Below the pieces are notes generated by a model that worked only from the letters and a program-made list of their open reading frames with translations, made no database searches and had not been told where the DNA came from. Both the position numbers and the translations under genes were made by a program. From Rhodococcus koreensis (GTDB lineage Bacteria; Actinomycetota; Actinomycetes; Mycobacteriales; Mycobacteriaceae), in NCBI RefSeq assembly GCF_900105905.1, contig NZ_FNSV01000005.1, positions 1,488,001 to 1,552,000 on the forward strand: 64,000 nucleotides of DNA, written 5' to 3'. Shown piece after piece: positions 62,442 through 64,000 of the stretch (its first letter is position 1; the number at the start of each line of letters is the position of its first letter).

Positions 62442-63956
62442 TCAGCCGCCGCAGGCCTCGATGACCAGCTCCTTGACGCGGGCCGGATCGGCCTGACCGC
62501 GCGTGGCCTTCATCACGTCGCCGACGATCTTGCCCGCGGCCGCGACCTTGCCGCCGCGAATCTTCTCGGCGATGTCGGGGTTCGCGGCGAGCGCCTCGTC
62601 GACGGCCGCCTTCAGCTTCGTGTCGTCGCGTTCGACGACGAGCTCGGGATGATCCGCGACGACCTGATCGGGGTCGCCCTCACCGGCGAGAACGTGGTCG
62701 ACCACCTGGCGGGCCACCTTGTTGTTCAGCTTCCCGCTGTCGATCAGCGCGACCACCTGCGCGACCTGGGCCGGCGTGATCGGCAATTCACCGAGTTCCA
62801 CCCCGCGGGTGTTCGCCTGCTGCGCCAGGTACGACACCCACCAGGACCGTGCGGCCTCCGGCGAGGCGCCGGCCTCGACGGTCGCGATGACGAGGTCGAG
62901 GGCGTTCGCGTTGACCAGGTCACGCATGACCTCGTCGGAGACACCCCAGTCGGCCTGGATCCGGGCGCGGCGGACCCACGGCAGCTCGGGCAGGGTGCCC
63001 CGCAGTTCCTCGACCCACTCGGCGCTGGGCGCGACCGGCTCGAGGTCGGGCTCCGGGAAGTAGCGGTAGTCCTCGGCGGTCTCCTTGCGGCGGCCCGGCG
63101 ACGTGGTGCCGTCCGCTTCCTGGAAGTGCCGGGTCTCCTGGATCACCTCGCCGCCGGCCTCGAGCACCGCTGCCTGGCGGCGCATCTCGTACCGGACCGC
63201 AACCTCGACGCTCTTGAGGGAGTTGACGTTCTTCGTCTCGGTGCGGGTACCGAGTTCGGTCGCCCCGATCGGCATCAGCGACGCGTTGGCGTCGCACCGC
63301 ATCGAACCCTGGTCCATGCGGACGTCCGACACGTTCAGCGACTTCAGCAGGTCGCGCAGCGCGGTGACGTACGCGCGGGCCACCTCGGGGGCGCGGGCAC
63401 CGGCGCCGCTGATCGTCTTGGTGACGATCTCGACCAGCGGGACCCCGGCGCGGTTGTAGTCGAGCAGCGAGTGGCTGGCACCGTGGATGCGACCGGTCGC
63501 GCCGCCGACGTGCAGCGACTTTCCGGTGTCCTCCTCCATGTGCGCGCGTTCGATCTCGACGCGCCACGTGGTGCCGTCGTCGAGGACGACGTCGAGGTAG
63601 CCGTCGGTCGCGATCGGCTCGTCGTACTGCGAGATCTGGTAGTTCTTCGGCTGGTCCGGGTAGAAGTAGTTCTTCCGCGCGAACCGGCCCCACGGCGTGA
63701 TGGAACAGTTCAGTGCGAGTCCGATCCGGATCGCGGACTCGACCGCCGCCTCGTTCACGACGGGCAACGAGCCGGGCAGACCGAGGCACACCGGGCAGAC
63801 CTGCGTGTTCGGCTCGGCGCCGAACTCGGTGGGGCACGGGCAGAACATCTTCGTGTCGGTGCCGAGCTCTACGTGCACCTCCATGCCGAGAACAGGCTCG
63901 TACTTGGCGAGCACGTCGTCGTAGTCGAGGAGGTCCGGAGTGTCGACAGCAGTCAT
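62442..63956 (-). CDS. gatB: Aspartyl/glutamyl-tRNA amidotransferase subunit B
   Basis: GatB is the kinase/tRNA-binding subunit of GatCAB, which converts Glu-tRNA-Gln to Gln-tRNA-Gln (and Asp-tRNA-Asn to Asn-tRNA-Asn). The 504-residue product shows [21 protein letters not shown], the Cys-rich [50 protein letters not shown] and a C-terminal YqeY-like tail domain ([20 protein letters not shown]). gatA and gatC are not in the window. It matches Rv3009c. Confidence 0.97.
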   Translation of the reverse strand: MTAVDTPDLLDYDDVLAKYEPVLGMEVHVELGTDTKMFCPCPTEFGAEPNTQVCPVCLGLPGSLPVVNEAAVESAIRIGLALNCSITPWGRFARKNYFYPDQPKNYQISQYDEPIATDGYLDVVLDDGTTWRVEIERAHMEEDTGKSLHVGGATGRIHGASHSLLDYNRAGVPLVEIVTKTISGAGARAPEVARAYVTALRDLLKSLNVSDVRMDQGSMRCDANASLMPIGATELGTRTETKNVNSLKSVEVAVRYEMRRQAAVLEAGGEVIQETRHFQEADGTTSPGRRKETAEDYRYFPEPDLEPVAPSAEWVEELRGTLPELPWVRRARIQADWGVSDEVMRDLVNANALDLVIATVEAGASPEAARSWWVSYLAQQANTRGVELGELPITPAQVAQVVALIDSGKLNNKVARQVVDHVLAGEGDPDQVVADHPELVVERDDTKLKAAVDEALAANPDIAEKIRGGKVAAAGKIVGDVMKATRGQADPARVKELVIEACGG

Positions 63957-64000
63957 GCCACAGAGTTTATGCGTCCTGCGGTTCGCCGGAAAACGCGGTC

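Overview
The window is a GC-rich actinobacterial chromosome segment, most probably from Rhodococcus or a close relative. The evidence is the frequent GTG starts, tightly overlapping genes, lineage markers (SepIVA, a lysine-rich-tailed HupB, MutT1, FbiD, CFP-6, LppZ, DUF5302) and a gene order that tracks Mycobacterium tuberculosis H37Rv from trmD (Rv2906c) to gatB (Rv3009c) almost gene for gene. I see no prophage, insertion sequence, CRISPR array or rRNA operon; this is core chromosome.

Layout. 1-4283: translation and secretion genes on the minus strand (trmD partial, rimM, KH protein, rpsP, an amidohydrolase, ffh). 4360-8760: the nitrogen-control operon amtB-glnB-glnD, with GlnR-like boxes upstream. 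8823-15568: ftsY, smc, acyP, a secreted beta-propeller protein and an OsmC protein. 15716-24246: a PPOX-fold protein, then mutM-rnc-rpmF-yceD, sepIVA, coaD-rsmD-pyc. 24381-31968: recG, a DAK2/FakA-like protein, rpmB, an enoyl-CoA hydratase, ung, a gamma-carbonic-anhydrase-like protein and thiL. 32161-40458: a small RAM-domain protein, a DUF3515 protein, ddl, a cystathionine lyase-like enzyme, gpsA, fbiD, ppk, mutT1. 40562-44873: hupB, leuDC, an IclR regulator and a second PPOX-fold protein. 44960-47877: a DUF5302 micro-gene, tRNA-Glu, tRNA-Gln, gltX, a FAH-family enzyme. 47993-58288: an MFS transporter, leuB, serA, ilvC-ilvN-ilvB with an attenuator leader, a CFP-6-like PH protein, ilvD. 58611-63956: an APC permease, a DoxX-family protein, an LppZ-like lipoprotein and gatB.

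How the genes work together. leuCD, leuB, ilvBNC and ilvD give most of branched-chain amino acid synthesis, with serA nearby. gltX, tRNA-Glu, tRNA-Gln and gatB are consistent with the indirect route to Gln-tRNA, in which a non-discriminating GluRS mischarges tRNA-Gln and GatCAB amidates it. Ffh and FtsY are the two protein GTPases of the SRP pathway. AmtB, GlnB and GlnD form the ammonium uptake and sensing module.

Most notable observations: a complete ilvB attenuator (a 15-codon leader peptide with Leu-Leu-Val-Ile and Val-Val codons, a hairpin over the Val codons and a U-tract terminator) that looks leaderless; a thiL gene whose conserved N-terminus can only be reached from an ATC codon behind a perfect Shine-Dalgarno; a 44-bp near-perfect palindrome inside the start of glnD directly after the glnB stop; an imperfect 32-bp-period duplication at the end of the enoyl-CoA hydratase gene whose differences are all synonymous; and a 93-bp direct repeat in the hupB tail. 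Positions, motifs and repeats were read by eye; functional names rest on remembered family motifs and H37Rv gene order, not on database searches.
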